Shown: in pieces, positions 1 through 8,875 of the stretch
Numbering within the stretch: position 1 is the first letter of the stretch
How the letters are laid out: each line of letters begins with the position of its first letter
DNA from: Brevibacillus brevis
GTDB lineage: Bacteria; Bacillota; Bacilli; Brevibacillales; Brevibacillaceae
Length of the DNA stretch: 64,000 nucleotides
Reading direction: 5' to 3'
NCBI RefSeq assembly: GCF_031583145.1
Contig: NZ_CP134050.1
Location: 1,636,501 to 1,700,500, forward strand
Position numbers and translations under genes: made by a program
The notes under the pieces: generated by a model
Databases searched by the model: none
The model's input: the letters and a program-made list of their open reading frames with translations, nothing else
Told to the model about the DNA's origin: nothing

Positions 1-1359
1 ACGTTCGTTATCCTATTCGGAGGGATCGGTGCGTTCGGATATCATCGCTCCAAGCAGGAATATTGGTTACCCGTTCGGCAGGCACCCATGCCAGCCCTTC
101 AAGGCGTGAGCGTCCCTGCACACGATCCAAAAAAGCCTACAGTAGCTGTCCTGTTATCCAATTCGACGACAGAAGTGTTTGATTTTATGGTTCCGTATGA
201 AATGTTTGCGATGACAGAGTCTTATAACGTGTATGCAGTAGCCCCGGACAAAAACGTGAAGTCACTCTCGGGCGGCTTGGACCTGATGCCGCACTATTCT
301 ATTGATGAACTGGACCGATTATTAGGGAAAAGTCCCGACCTTATTGTGATCCCGGCCATGCCGATAGTTGACGAAGCAAAGTATAAACCGGTCCGGGCAT
401 GGATTCAAAAACATTCGGATACGAAGCTGTTGAGCATTTGCGCCGGAGCGTTGAATCTGGCCGATACAGGTTTATTAAAAGGGAAAGAAGCAACTACGGA
501 CTGGAAAAGTTTTGGCTTTCACGAGATCGATTCCTATCCGGAAACAAAATGGAGAAGAGATGTGCGTTACGTCGCCGACGGGAACATCGTCGCTTCCGCA
601 GCTCTCACTTCAGGAATCGATGCCGTCCTCTATGTCATCTCGCAGCAATTAGGCGAACCGATGGCGGAGAAAATAGCGAAAGAGATGAATTACCCTTCTT
701 ATCATTTCGTAAAAAATCCAAAGGCAGACCCCTATTATCTTGATGCAGCCGAATGGATCTACACGTTCAACCTAGCATTCCAATGGAACCAAAAAAGCGC
801 AGGAGTATGGTTGTACAACGGGATGGACGACGGAGCACTTGCGACGATTTTTGATACGTATGCCGCTTCCGGAACAACAAAGGTGCACACCATCTCGGAC
901 GCCAAGCAGCCGGTCGTTACGAAGTATCACCTGAATCTGGTCGCGAGATATCAAATGTCGAATGCGCCAAAGCTCGATCGCATGTTCGTTCCCGGAGTAG
1001 AGGCGGAGTCTCTCGCTGCAAAGGATGTCAAACAGTGGAATGCAACGGGTAACAATGTGGTGCCAGCGTTCATTCACAGCGGCTCCGCTGCCAGATTTAT
1101 CTTTGATGCGCCGCTTGAGGATTTAGCCAGACAAGAGGACGTCCTAACCGCCAAATACGGTGCGAAGCGATTGGAATACCGTGCCGCCAATCTGAACTTC
1201 GAAGGCAGACCATTTTCCTATGAAGCTTTCGGTATACCTGTTTTGCTATGCGCAGCAGCATGGCTCACTGCTTTCTATTTGGATCGGCGATTCATTCGAA
1301 AAGGAAAAGCGTGTACATCGGCGTCGATCCGGTCGGCGGCACTATCGAAAGAAGGTTAA
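1..1359 (+). CDS. DJ-1/PfpI family membrane-anchored protein (5' end missing)
   Basis: The reading frame is open from base 1, so the gene starts upstream of the window; the first encoded residues (TFVILFGGIGAFGY) look like the end of a membrane helix. An outward DJ-1/PfpI domain follows, with the nucleophile-elbow cysteine in SICAGALNLADTG. The second half (about 180 residues) looks like a degenerate second DJ-1-like domain. A C-terminal hydrophobic segment (PVLLCAAAWLTAFYLDRR) with a basic tail gives a second anchor. GlxA-type DJ-1 proteins often end in an AraC DNA-binding domain; this one has none. Substrate unknown. The family call is firm, the function is not. Confidence 0.75.
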   Translation, partial: TFVILFGGIGAFGYHRSKQEYWLPVRQAPMPALQGVSVPAHDPKKPTVAVLLSNSTTEVFDFMVPYEMFAMTESYNVYAVAPDKNVKSLSGGLDLMPHYSIDELDRLLGKSPDLIVIPAMPIVDEAKYKPVRAWIQKHSDTKLLSICAGALNLADTGLLKGKEATTDWKSFGFHEIDSYPETKWRRDVRYVADGNIVASAALTSGIDAVLYVISQQLGEPMAEKIAKEMNYPSYHFVKNPKADPYYLDAAEWIYTFNLAFQWNQKSAGVWLYNGMDDGALATIFDTYAASGTTKVHTISDAKQPVVTKYHLNLVARYQMSNAPKLDRMFVPGVEAESLAAKDVKQWNATGNNVVPAFIHSGSAARFIFDAPLEDLARQEDVLTAKYGAKRLEYRAANLNFEGRPFSYEAFGIPVLLCAAAWLTAFYLDRRFIRKGKACTSASIRSAALSKEG

Positions 1360-1411
1360 TCGCGATGGGGAACGCCAGTGAAGCGTATGTATTCTACCCG
1401 CCCCATGCCAG

Positions 1412-1440
1412 TTGACACCGCCATCGTATTTCACTATACT
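1412..1440 (+). promoter_or_regulatory. Sigma-A-type promoter of the tyrS T-box leader
   Basis: TTGACA at 1412-1417, a 17-bp spacer and TATACT at 1435-1440. Transcription would start near 1447, at the front of the T-box leader. Confidence 0.85.
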
Positions 1441-1445
1441 GTCTG

Positions 1446-1711
1446 TAACTTGATATGCAATACGTTGAAAGAGCCCAGTAGCAGCTCGGTCCCTGTTCTA
1501 GAAAGCCGGGGGTTGATGGAACCCGGTACATACCCGGCTGGCGAATTACACTCTGGAGTATCTCGGGTAATGCCGAGCGGAAGCGGCGAACGATATCTCG
1601 CCGAGAGTGGCATGAATGGCTGGCGCCTGGCGCGTAAGGCCATACGTGCAAGCTGGGTGGTAACACGGTTCGCAATCGTCCCTGTCTGTAAAAGACACGG
1701 GGCGTTTTTAT
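1446..1711 (+). ncRNA. T-box leader of tyrS (tyrosine-specific)
   Basis: The conserved T-box GCTGGGTGGTAACACGG lies at 1652-1668, with the UGGU that pairs to an uncharged ACCA end (discriminator A, as in tRNA-Tyr) at 1658-1661. A terminator hairpin with a T-tract follows at 1677-1711. An AGTA on the 5' side of stem I (about 1477) faces GAATTACA at 1543-1550, making TAC at 1547-1549 the likely specifier codon. Uncharged tRNA-Tyr should stabilise the antiterminator and switch on tyrS. The open frame continues through this leader, but the leader is not coding. Confidence 0.9.
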
Positions 1712-1761
1712 TTTCCCGCGAGAAAATGGTGCGAGGAAAGATCCATGATAGAAGGAGTGAA

Positions 1762-3027
1762 ATGGCAGTGAATATTATCGACGAATTGGAATGGCGCGAT
1801 GCCATCAATCAACAGACGGATGCGGAAGGACTTCGCGAATTGACCGAGCAAAAATCCGTTTCGGTGTATTGCGGCGTGGATCCGACGGGTGACAGCATGC
1901 ACATCGGGCACTTGATTCCATTTATGGTGCTGAAACGATTTCAGCTCGCAGGCCACCGCCCGGTCATTCTGATCGGCGGCGCGACCGGTACCATCGGAGA
2001 TCCGAGCGGCCGGCAGACGGAGCGTTCGCTGCAGACGCTGGAGCAAGTCCAGGCCAATGTAGACGCGCTGACCGCCCAAATGAAGAAGCTGTTCGTGACC
2101 GAAGGCGACAACCAGATCCGCTTGGTCAACAACTACGACTGGACGCACAAGATCAACGTCATCGAATTCTTGCGGGATTACGGGAAAAACTTCAGCATCA
2201 ATGCGATGCTGGCGAAGGATGTCGTCGCGAGCCGACTCGAAAGCGGCATTTCCTTTACCGAATTCTCCTACCAGATTTTGCAGTCGCTCGACTACCTGCA
2301 CCTGTACAGACACGAGGACGTGCAGCTGCAAATCGGCGGCTCCGACCAATGGGGCAACATCACGAGCGGCCTTGACCTGATTCGCAAAAAAGAAGGCCCG
2401 GAGGCAAAAGCATTCGGTCTTACCATCCCGCTGATGCTCAAGGCAGATGGCACGAAATTCGGGAAAACGGCGGGCGGAGCTATCTGGCTGGATCCGAACA
2501 AGACGACGCCGTTTGAATTCTACCAGTTCTGGGCGAACACGGATGACCGCGATGTTGTGAAATACTTGAAGTACTTTACGTTCCTCACCAAAGAGGAGAT
2601 CGACGAGCTGGCAGAAAAAGTGCAGACGGAGCCGCACAAACGCGAAGCGCAAAAAAGGCTGGCGGAGGAAATGACGCGGTTCGTCCATGGCGAAGAGCTG
2701 CTGGATCAAGCCAAGCGCATCACCGCTGCATTGTTCACTGGCGACATCAAATCGCTGACGGCCGACGAGATCGAGCAAGGCTTCAAAGAGATGCCAACCT
2801 TCGAGGCTACGAAGGAAACGAAGAACATCGTGGACTGGCTCGTGGACATCGGTATCGAGCCGTCCAAACGCCAGGCGCGCGAGGATATTACGAAAGGCGC
2901 GATCTCGATGAACGGGGAGCGCGTCGGAGATCTGGGGCTGGAAGTGACCGCCGACCTGGCGATTGGCGGACGGTTCATCATCATCCGCAAAGGCAAGAAA
3001 AACTACAGCTTGGTGAAGCTGTCCTAG
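1762..3027 (+). CDS. tyrS: Tyrosine--tRNA ligase
   Basis: Charges tRNA-Tyr with tyrosine in the cytoplasm. 421 residues, the usual bacterial TyrRS length. The class I HIGH motif is at residues 47-50 (SMHIGH), the KMSKS equivalent is KFGKT, and an S4 RNA-binding domain forms the C terminus (KRQAREDITKGAISMNGERV). The ATG at 1762 was chosen because GAAGGAG at 1751-1757 precedes it and the family alignment begins there; the frame is open further upstream only through the T-box leader. Monocistronic, controlled by the upstream T-box and followed by a strong terminator. Confidence 0.97.
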   Translation: MAVNIIDELEWRDAINQQTDAEGLRELTEQKSVSVYCGVDPTGDSMHIGHLIPFMVLKRFQLAGHRPVILIGGATGTIGDPSGRQTERSLQTLEQVQANVDALTAQMKKLFVTEGDNQIRLVNNYDWTHKINVIEFLRDYGKNFSINAMLAKDVVASRLESGISFTEFSYQILQSLDYLHLYRHEDVQLQIGGSDQWGNITSGLDLIRKKEGPEAKAFGLTIPLMLKADGTKFGKTAGGAIWLDPNKTTPFEFYQFWANTDDRDVVKYLKYFTFLTKEEIDELAEKVQTEPHKREAQKRLAEEMTRFVHGEELLDQAKRITAALFTGDIKSLTADEIEQGFKEMPTFEATKETKNIVDWLVDIGIEPSKRQAREDITKGAISMNGERVGDLGLEVTADLAIGGRFIIIRKGKKNYSLVKLS

Positions 3028-3076
3028 CATACGGAGCTGCGATTCGGATCCGTGATCGAATAGGATGGATAGAATA

Positions 3077-3137
3077 AAACAGCGGCGACCTATGACCAGA
3101 AGGGAAAGTCTTAGGCTCGCCGCTGTTTCCGTTTTTT
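3077..3137 (+). terminator. Intrinsic terminator of tyrS
   Basis: AAACAGCGGCGA (3077-3088) pairs with TCGCCGCTGTTT (3117-3128), followed by a T-run at 3132-3137. Confidence 0.85.
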
Positions 3138-3344
3138 GAGGGAGTCAGTCAGAGGGATACCTCTCCTGACAGTCTAGCGCATGCTGATGGCTTCACTCTG
3201 CGGTTTCTCGTGTTCGTGCCATGCTGCAGGCCGCAAAGATACGCTATAATGGTGGGAGCTGTAACCATTTGGAAAAACCGCCTCTTATTCGGAGCGGATT
3301 CTACGGGAAAGAGCCAAGAGAGCATGGCAGGGGGAAGCGAGTCG
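3138..3344 (+). other. Intergenic region before the SDR gene
   Basis: Holds a plausible -10 box TATAAT at 3245-3250 without a convincing -35 (TGCTGC at 3222-3227). It presumably drives the SDR/acyl-CoA synthetase pair. I see nothing else here. Confidence 0.4.
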
Positions 3345-4193
3345 ATGTATGGCTATCACGGTTGGGAAAGGCTATTGTTTTTGCCGACCTTTTTGGACAA
3401 AAGCAAGCTTTCACGCGCTTTGCAAGGCAAGACGATCCTCATCACAGGCGCGAGCTCCGGAATCGGAGAACAGCTCGCCTATTTGCTCGGCAGCTTGCCG
3501 GTCCATCTGATTCTCGTGGCGAGGAGAGAAGAGAAACTCGTGGCCATGAAGCGAGACATCGAGCAGGAAGGCGCCACAGTAAGCATTTATGGGGCAGATC
3601 TCCGGAATGCGGATGAAATGGAAGGATTCCTCTCCTTTCTTCATCGAGAGCCACGCGGCGTGGATGTGGTGGTGAACAACGCCGGTCTGTCGATCCGGCG
3701 ATCGATTTGGGACTCTGTGGACCGGTATCATGACTTCACGAGGACGATGGCGATCAATTACTTCGCACCGGTCCGCTTGCTCTTGTCCGTCTTGCCTGTC
3801 CTAAGGGAAAACGGGGGACAGATCGTCAATATTTCTACCGTCAACACTTCTCTGATTCCCTTCCCGTACTGGGCCGCTTACCAGGCCTCGAAGTCGGCGT
3901 TCGACACATGGTTTCGGTCGGCGTCCCCCGAATGGAATGCCGAGGGGATTCATACGACGTCGATCTACCTCCCCTTGGTCAAGACGCCGATGATTCTGCC
4001 GACAGCAGCCTATCAAGGCATACCCGCCATGAATCCGTACCACGTAGCCCAAATCATCGCCAAATCCATGTACACCAAGCGGAAAACATTCATGCCATGG
4101 TGGCTGCCGTTTGGACAGCTCGCTTCAATCGTGGGCAGAGGGCTATGGGAATGGAGTGCGGTGAAGTGGCTGCAAAACAGGAGGAAGTCCTGA
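3345..4193 (+). CDS. SDR family NAD(P)-dependent oxidoreductase
   Basis: Classical short-chain dehydrogenase of 282 residues. Cofactor motif TGASSGIG at residues 34-41, NNAG structural motif, catalytic Ser in NISTVNTS and YxxxK in YQASK. The roughly 25-residue N-terminal extension before the Rossmann fold is longer than usual. The ATG at 3345 follows AGGGGGAAG at 3328-3336; an ATG at 3324 is a weaker alternative. Its stop overlaps the start of the next gene (TGATG), so the two are translationally coupled. The pairing with an acyl-CoA ligase suggests work on a fatty acyl or similar lipid substrate, which is inference. Confidence 0.85.
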   Translation: MYGYHGWERLLFLPTFLDKSKLSRALQGKTILITGASSGIGEQLAYLLGSLPVHLILVARREEKLVAMKRDIEQEGATVSIYGADLRNADEMEGFLSFLHREPRGVDVVVNNAGLSIRRSIWDSVDRYHDFTRTMAINYFAPVRLLLSVLPVLRENGGQIVNISTVNTSLIPFPYWAAYQASKSAFDTWFRSASPEWNAEGIHTTSIYLPLVKTPMILPTAAYQGIPAMNPYHVAQIIAKSMYTKRKTFMPWWLPFGQLASIVGRGLWEWSAVKWLQNRRKS

Positions 4194-5737
4194 TGAGAAT
4201 TCTGTATTTGTTCCTTGTCCTTGGCAAGCTGCGCCTCCTTTCCCTGAAAGGGCTGTACCAGATCGCTCTCGCCATTCGCCATTACGGCATCAATGTGATG
4301 GTGCTTCTGAAGGTCGCCGCGAGCATGCACGGTCCGAAAGAAGCGCTGGTGGACGAGAAGGGGAGCGTCAGCTATCGACAGCTTCTCGAGGAGTCCGAAC
4401 GGCTTTCCATCCTGTTGAAGCACCAATACGGCCTCGGCAGCGGGCGAAAGGTCGGTTTCTTATGCAAAAATCACGCGTCCTTCGTGAAAGCCGTCTTCGC
4501 CGTTTCCCTCACCGGCGCCGATCTCTGTCTGCTCCATCCCGAAATGAGCCTCAGGCAGTTCAATCAATGGCTGGGTGACCATGATCCGGACCTACTCGTC
4601 TACGATGCAGAGCTGACTTCCTATTTGGAGCGCTCCTCGTATGCCAAAGAAAAACTGGCGAGCGATTCCCTGTCGAACATAGACGGCCTGTTCGAGTCAA
4701 ATGGATGGGAAGGGGAGAAGCCTTCTCGCACGTCCTCCAGCAGGCTGCAGCTGATGACCGGAGGGACGACAGGCGTGCCCAAAAAAGTGGAACATCGGCC
4801 ATCCTTGTTCGATTACTTGCCCCCGTTTTACGCCTTGCTGACAAGACTACCGCTTCTCCAGCACCGTACAGCCTACATCGCGACTCCGCTCTTTCACGGA
4901 TACGGAATCGCCTTTCTCTTTCTGTTGCTGGCACTGGGGAAAAAAATCGTGCTGACCCCCGGCTTTCATGCCGGGAAGGCGTGCGATCTCATCCGAAAGC
5001 ATGAGGTGGGAATCGTGACCGCCGTTCCCTTGATGATCCAGAAAATACTGAAGCAGTCTCGCGAGTTGCCGTCTCTCGGATGTCTCATATCGGGTGGCGC
5101 GCAGCTCCATCCGAAGCTGGCGGCGGAAGTGTTTCACCGCTTCGGCGATGTCTTGTACAACCTGTACGGCACTTCGGAAGCAGGCATCAACCTGGTGGCT
5201 ACCCCGCAGGATTTGCGATATTCCCCCCAGACACTCGGCAAAAAGGTCCCCGGAGCCAGGTTGCAGGTGAGGGATGACCGGAATCGAGAGCTCGGGGCAG
5301 GTCAGGTCGGGCAATTTTGCATCAAGAACAGCTGGTCCATGCGAAATCGGGGGAGGGCTTGGATCGAGACTGGCGATTTGGGCTACCGGGACCGCAACGG
5401 CTATTACTTTTTGTGCGGACGAACCGATGATCTGATCGTTTCGGCGGGGGAAAACGTCTATCCGCTGGAAATCGAGCAAGCACTGATCGACCACCCGGAC
5501 GTGGAAGACGCCGTGGTGATCGGAATTCGCGACGAAGCGTACGGTCAAAGGCTGAGAGCAATCGTCCAGCCGACGGAAGCTGCCACACTCACGCCGGAGA
5601 GCCTGATGGATTGGCTGCGTCCCCGTTTGGCGCGGTATCAGCTGCCGAAGGAGATTCTCTTGGCGGACGAGATCCCCTATACCCATTTGGGAAAACGCGA
5701 CAAGAAGCTGCCGAAGGAGAAAACCGGGGAGGGATAG
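4193..5737 (+). CDS. AMP-binding acyl-CoA synthetase (ANL superfamily)
   Basis: Activates a carboxylic acid to an acyl-CoA through an acyl-adenylate. 514 residues. P-loop-like MTGGTTGVPKK, core motif YNLYGTSEAG, hinge region TGDLGYRDRNGYYFLCGRTDD and a C-terminal lysine in GKRDKK. The N-terminal 40 residues are hydrophobic and basic, which may give membrane association. The ATG at 4193 overlaps the SDR stop and has GAGGAAG at 4181-4187; the open frame extends upstream only as an overlap of the SDR gene. Substrate chain length cannot be read from the sequence. Confidence 0.9.
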   Translation: MRILYLFLVLGKLRLLSLKGLYQIALAIRHYGINVMVLLKVAASMHGPKEALVDEKGSVSYRQLLEESERLSILLKHQYGLGSGRKVGFLCKNHASFVKAVFAVSLTGADLCLLHPEMSLRQFNQWLGDHDPDLLVYDAELTSYLERSSYAKEKLASDSLSNIDGLFESNGWEGEKPSRTSSSRLQLMTGGTTGVPKKVEHRPSLFDYLPPFYALLTRLPLLQHRTAYIATPLFHGYGIAFLFLLLALGKKIVLTPGFHAGKACDLIRKHEVGIVTAVPLMIQKILKQSRELPSLGCLISGGAQLHPKLAAEVFHRFGDVLYNLYGTSEAGINLVATPQDLRYSPQTLGKKVPGARLQVRDDRNRELGAGQVGQFCIKNSWSMRNRGRAWIETGDLGYRDRNGYYFLCGRTDDLIVSAGENVYPLEIEQALIDHPDVEDAVVIGIRDEAYGQRLRAIVQPTEAATLTPESLMDWLRPRLARYQLPKEILLADEIPYTHLGKRDKKLPKEKTGEG

Positions 5738-5786
5738 GCGAGAAGGTCCAGAGAAAAGCCGCGCCAGGCAGCGCCGAGCATGTAGA

Positions 5787-5817
5787 GAGAGCCACGACAA
5801 TAGTCGCGGCTCTCATT
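5787..5817. terminator. Bidirectional terminator between convergent genes
   Basis: GAGAGCCACGAC (5787-5798) pairs with GTCGCGGCTCTC (5803-5814) with one mismatch. It lies between the acyl-CoA synthetase and the minus-strand Lrp gene. Confidence 0.65.
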
Positions 5818-5829
5818 TGCTAAAGAGGC

Positions 5830-6264
5830 TCATGGACTTTCCGCCGAGATTCCTTTAAAGGCGAGGGGAGTGGACAAGACGGTCATCGTTGTCGTGAAAC
5901 CGTATTGGCTGCAGCGGGACAGGAAATCCTGCAGGGATGACATCGAGGACGTCTGCACTTTCAGCATGAAGTTGAATTGTCCGCTGAGCTGATACATCTC
6001 GACGACATCCTCGGACTGATGGCCAAATGCGGTCAGCCGGCCGCAGTCATTCGTTTGGACGAGCACGAAGGCAGTGACCGTCTTCCCCAGCTTCTCCGGG
6101 GAAACGATTGTCCGATAAGCGTCGATGACGCCGCGTTCTTCGAGCTTGCGGACGCGTTCGGATACGGCGGGCTGCGTCATGTTGATCGTCCTGCCCAGCT
6201 CGGAGAAGGAGATTCGCGCATTTTGCTGCAGGGCCTCCAATATTTTCAGGTCGATTTGATCCAT
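5830..6264 (-). CDS. Lrp/AsnC family transcriptional regulator
   Basis: 144 residues with the family layout: N-terminal winged helix-turn-helix starting MDQIDLKILEALQQNARISF, recognition helix in TQPAVSERVRKLEERG, then a RAM/ACT-like ligand domain. It probably binds an amino acid or related small molecule. Divergent from the old yellow enzyme gene at 6437, so it may control that gene and itself from the 170-bp space between them. No specific operator was recognised. Confidence 0.92.
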   Translation of the reverse strand: MDQIDLKILEALQQNARISFSELGRTINMTQPAVSERVRKLEERGVIDAYRTIVSPEKLGKTVTAFVLVQTNDCGRLTAFGHQSEDVVEMYQLSGQFNFMLKVQTSSMSSLQDFLSRCSQYGFTTTMTVLSTPLAFKGISAESP

Positions 6265-6436
6265 CGTACCGCTCCTTTTTTGACATCGATGTGTTCAAGG
6301 TTTTCTTCGGAAAATCGCGATGAATTCAAAGTTTGCACGGATGAATGCTTTGGGTTTCCTCTGTAAAGCCGCCTCCCTCCTGGATTACAATCGGATACAA
6401 GACAAAGGGAAACAAATCAGGAGGAGGAAGTACGTT

Positions 6437-7417
6437 ATGAAAAAAGCAACGATTGCAAGTCCGATGAAGATTGGGAATCTACCCTTAAAAAATCGGTTGA
6501 TCCTGGCGCCGATGCAGCAAAACCAGGGGACGCTCCAAGCGATGGCGACAGACTATCACGTCCGTCATTACGGGGAACGGGCCGGCGATGTCGGCCTGGT
6601 CATCTTGGAATCGACGGGGGTGTCGCCCAATGGACGCCTTTATCCCAACGATATCGGAATTTTTACGGAGGATCACATCGCACCGCTGCGGAAGGTCGTG
6701 GATGCCGTCCATTCCAAAGGGACCCCGATCTTCATCCAGCTTACGCACGGAGGGAGGAAAGCGTGGCCGGAAGCCATCCTTCGCATGGTCGCCCCCAGCC
6801 CCGTCGCCTACGACGATTTCTACGGTGTGCCGGAAGAGATGACGAAAGATGATATCCAACAGGCGATCGCGGAGTTCCGAGCGGCTGCCAGGAGAAGTCG
6901 GCAGGCGGGCTTCGATGGCATCGAACTGCATCTGGCACACGGGCATTTGCTCCACCAATTTCTCTCGCCGCTGTCCAACCTGAGGAATGACGAATACGGA
7001 GGATCGCCGGAAAACCGGTTGCGCCTCATCCGCGAGGTGCTGGAAGCGATACGGGAAGAGGTGGGGTGCGGCTATCCGGTACAAGTCCGCGTGTCGGCTT
7101 CCGATTTTGCAGACGGCGGTCTCACCCCGGTGGATGTCGCCCATGCACTGACTTATCTGGAAGAACTCATCGATGCCGTCCACGTCTCTTCCGGAGGGAC
7201 AGTCCCAGTGCCGCCGCTGACGGACGGGGCGGGCTACCAGGTGCCTTATGCAGCGATCATCAAGCAGTATGTCAAAGTCCCTATTATTGCCGTTGGCCGC
7301 ATTTACACCGAGGAGCTGGCCAATTTCATTCTAGCAGATGAACTGGCCGATTTCATCGCCATCGGCAGGCCCATGCAAGAGGATCCGCGCTTTGCGGGGA
7401 AGCTGCTGGGAGCCTGA
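6437..7417 (+). CDS. NADH:flavin oxidoreductase, old yellow enzyme family
   Basis: FMN-dependent ene-reductase fold (TIM barrel), 326 residues. Visible family motifs are NRLILAPM near the N terminus, HGGRKAWPE, the HLAHGHLLHQFLSPLSN active-site region carrying the histidine pair, and the phosphate-binding end IAVGRIYTEE and IAIGRP. The ATG at 6437 has an ideal AGGAGGAGG at 6420-6428. The preceding 39 open codons have no ribosome site. Physiological substrate unknown; the family reduces activated C=C bonds. The divergent Lrp gene is the obvious candidate regulator. Confidence 0.9.
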   Translation: MKKATIASPMKIGNLPLKNRLILAPMQQNQGTLQAMATDYHVRHYGERAGDVGLVILESTGVSPNGRLYPNDIGIFTEDHIAPLRKVVDAVHSKGTPIFIQLTHGGRKAWPEAILRMVAPSPVAYDDFYGVPEEMTKDDIQQAIAEFRAAARRSRQAGFDGIELHLAHGHLLHQFLSPLSNLRNDEYGGSPENRLRLIREVLEAIREEVGCGYPVQVRVSASDFADGGLTPVDVAHALTYLEELIDAVHVSSGGTVPVPPLTDGAGYQVPYAAIIKQYVKVPIIAVGRIYTEELANFILADELADFIAIGRPMQEDPRFAGKLLGA

Positions 7418-7592
7418 AACGGGTACGCATCGCAAAAAGAGAGTGGCTGACCGCTGGCCTTGGCTTGCTCCCTTCCGAATGATCAGTTGTGGAAACAGAT
7501 GTCCGTTTTTTCCAATCGTGAAGGCAAGCAGTATGGGATCATACAGGTGTGGAAGCATGAATCCTGTGATTTGCGATGGAGGGAGATCAAGA

Positions 7593-8014
7593 ATGAAGCC
7601 GCGTATTTCCGTATTGACGCTGGGTGTAGACGATTTGGAGAGAGCGCTTGTTTTTACCGGGATGGCCTTGGACTGCCGACGGAAGGAATCGTCGGGAGGG
7701 AATTCGAACACGGGGCCGTCGCCTTTTTCGACCTGCAGGCAGGGGTAAAGCTCGCGATCTGGAAGCGCAAGGACCTTGCGCACGAAACCAAGGTGCCTCT
7801 GGGAGCCCCGAGCTCCACCGAAATGACCATTGGGCACAATGTAGGCAGCAGAGAGGAAGTGGATCAAGTCATGGAAGAAGCCAGTAAAGCGGGGGCGACA
7901 ATTACGGACCCGCCCCATGACACCTTCTGGGGAGGATACTCCGGACACTTCCAGGACCCGGATGGGCATTTGTGGGAAATCGTCTGGAATCCCGCCTGGG
8001 AGCTCACCGAATGA
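7593..8014 (+). pseudogene. VOC/glyoxalase family protein, frameshifted
   Basis: The gene starts at ATG 7593 behind GGAGGGAG (7577-7585) and encodes MKPRISVLTLGVDDLERALVF. It then leaves frame at the T-run 7651-7655; the matching continuation YRDGLGLPTEGIVG lies in the next frame and runs to 8014. One extra T would restore a normal VOC protein of about 141 residues ending in HLWEIVWNP. The break is either a real disabling mutation or a homopolymer sequencing error. The C-terminal part alone has no proper start. Confidence 0.8.
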
Positions 8015-8033
8015 CGGTGGGCGAGATGGAAAG

Positions 8034-8062
8034 AGCCTTCCTTTTGGAGGGCTTTTGTTTTT
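8034..8062 (+). terminator. Terminator after the frameshifted VOC gene
   Basis: AGCCTTCC (8034-8041) and GGAGGGCT (8046-8053) form a short stem with a TTTT loop, followed by a T-rich tract. Confidence 0.65.
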
Positions 8063-8147
8063 GATGCTCATTTCCCGAAATATCCCGGGCAGTCAGACCA
8101 TACATATAACAGGATAGGTCAACCACAAGGGAAAGGACTGAGCAAAC

Positions 8148-8612
8148 GTGCCCCAAGGCATTCACGAGATCGAACTGGACCTGGACATTCAATCGGTCTG
8201 GGCGTTCGTCCACGTACTGGAAAACTGGGTTCCGCTGGTGCCCGGCTACATCAGCCATGAACGGGTCAGCGATCGCAGGGTTACCTGGACGTTTACGGGC
8301 GATATCGGGATCATGAAAAAGAAGATTAGCTTGCAGGCGGATATTACGGAGTGGAAAGAGCCGACCGAGGTGAGGTTTACCTTGACGGGAATCAATGAAA
8401 ATTTTACCGGAGAAGGTTTTTTTCAAGCGCTGCAACTGGGGGAGCACCGCACAAAAATGACCGGATTTCTTGACATTACGGCCAAAGGCTTGAAGGCCCC
8501 GATGATCAATTCGGTATTGAAAAACCACGTCCCGCAGCTGACGACCGAACTGGCAGAGGCCGTAGCTGGCCGGATGAGGCAGCATGCTTCCGTACCGCCC
8601 GCGCGAGAATAA
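8148..8612 (+). CDS. SRPBCC family protein, CoxG-like
   Basis: 154 residues of START/SRPBCC fold. The order matches CoxG-type proteins: a short first strand, then ENWVPLVPGYISHERVSDRRVTW, a central ITEWKEPTEVRF strand and a long C-terminal helix. The start is GTG at 8148 with GGGAAAGG just upstream. These proteins bind hydrophobic ligands, and CoxG itself is a membrane recruitment factor for CO dehydrogenase; no such enzyme is in this window, so the role is open. Monocistronic, with a hairpin after it. Confidence 0.7.
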   Translation: MPQGIHEIELDLDIQSVWAFVHVLENWVPLVPGYISHERVSDRRVTWTFTGDIGIMKKKISLQADITEWKEPTEVRFTLTGINENFTGEGFFQALQLGEHRTKMTGFLDITAKGLKAPMINSVLKNHVPQLTTELAEAVAGRMRQHASVPPARE

Positions 8613-8670
8613 GGCAAAGGCTTACAAAAGGAAGCGTCGAAAAGAAGGAAAGGAAAAGAATGAGCCAGGC

Positions 8671-8708
8671 GGCCGGAGCGTGGGATCGTTTCCCTGCTCC
8701 GGCCTGTT
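8671..8708 (+). terminator. Hairpin after the CoxG-like gene
   Basis: GGCCGGAGC (8671-8679) pairs with GCTCCGGCC (8696-8704). The following T-run is short, so termination may be partial. Confidence 0.55.
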
Positions 8709-8875
8709 TCAGTGGAGGGTCCCAATCTTTGGCCCCGCTGCCTGTTTCCCTGCCAGCAATATGCAAGGTAGATGTCATCTGACTGGCAGGAACGGTCTGA
8801 AAGTCTCATGGAACAAATTTACAGGGTCACCTACAATAGTTCTATGGACATAAATGGAGAGAGGGGCAACGCGAC

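Noticed and set aside
1378..1761. In-frame upstream extension of tyrS giving a 549-residue protein
   Set aside because: The extension translates the T-box RNA leader; the family start and ribosome site are at 1762.
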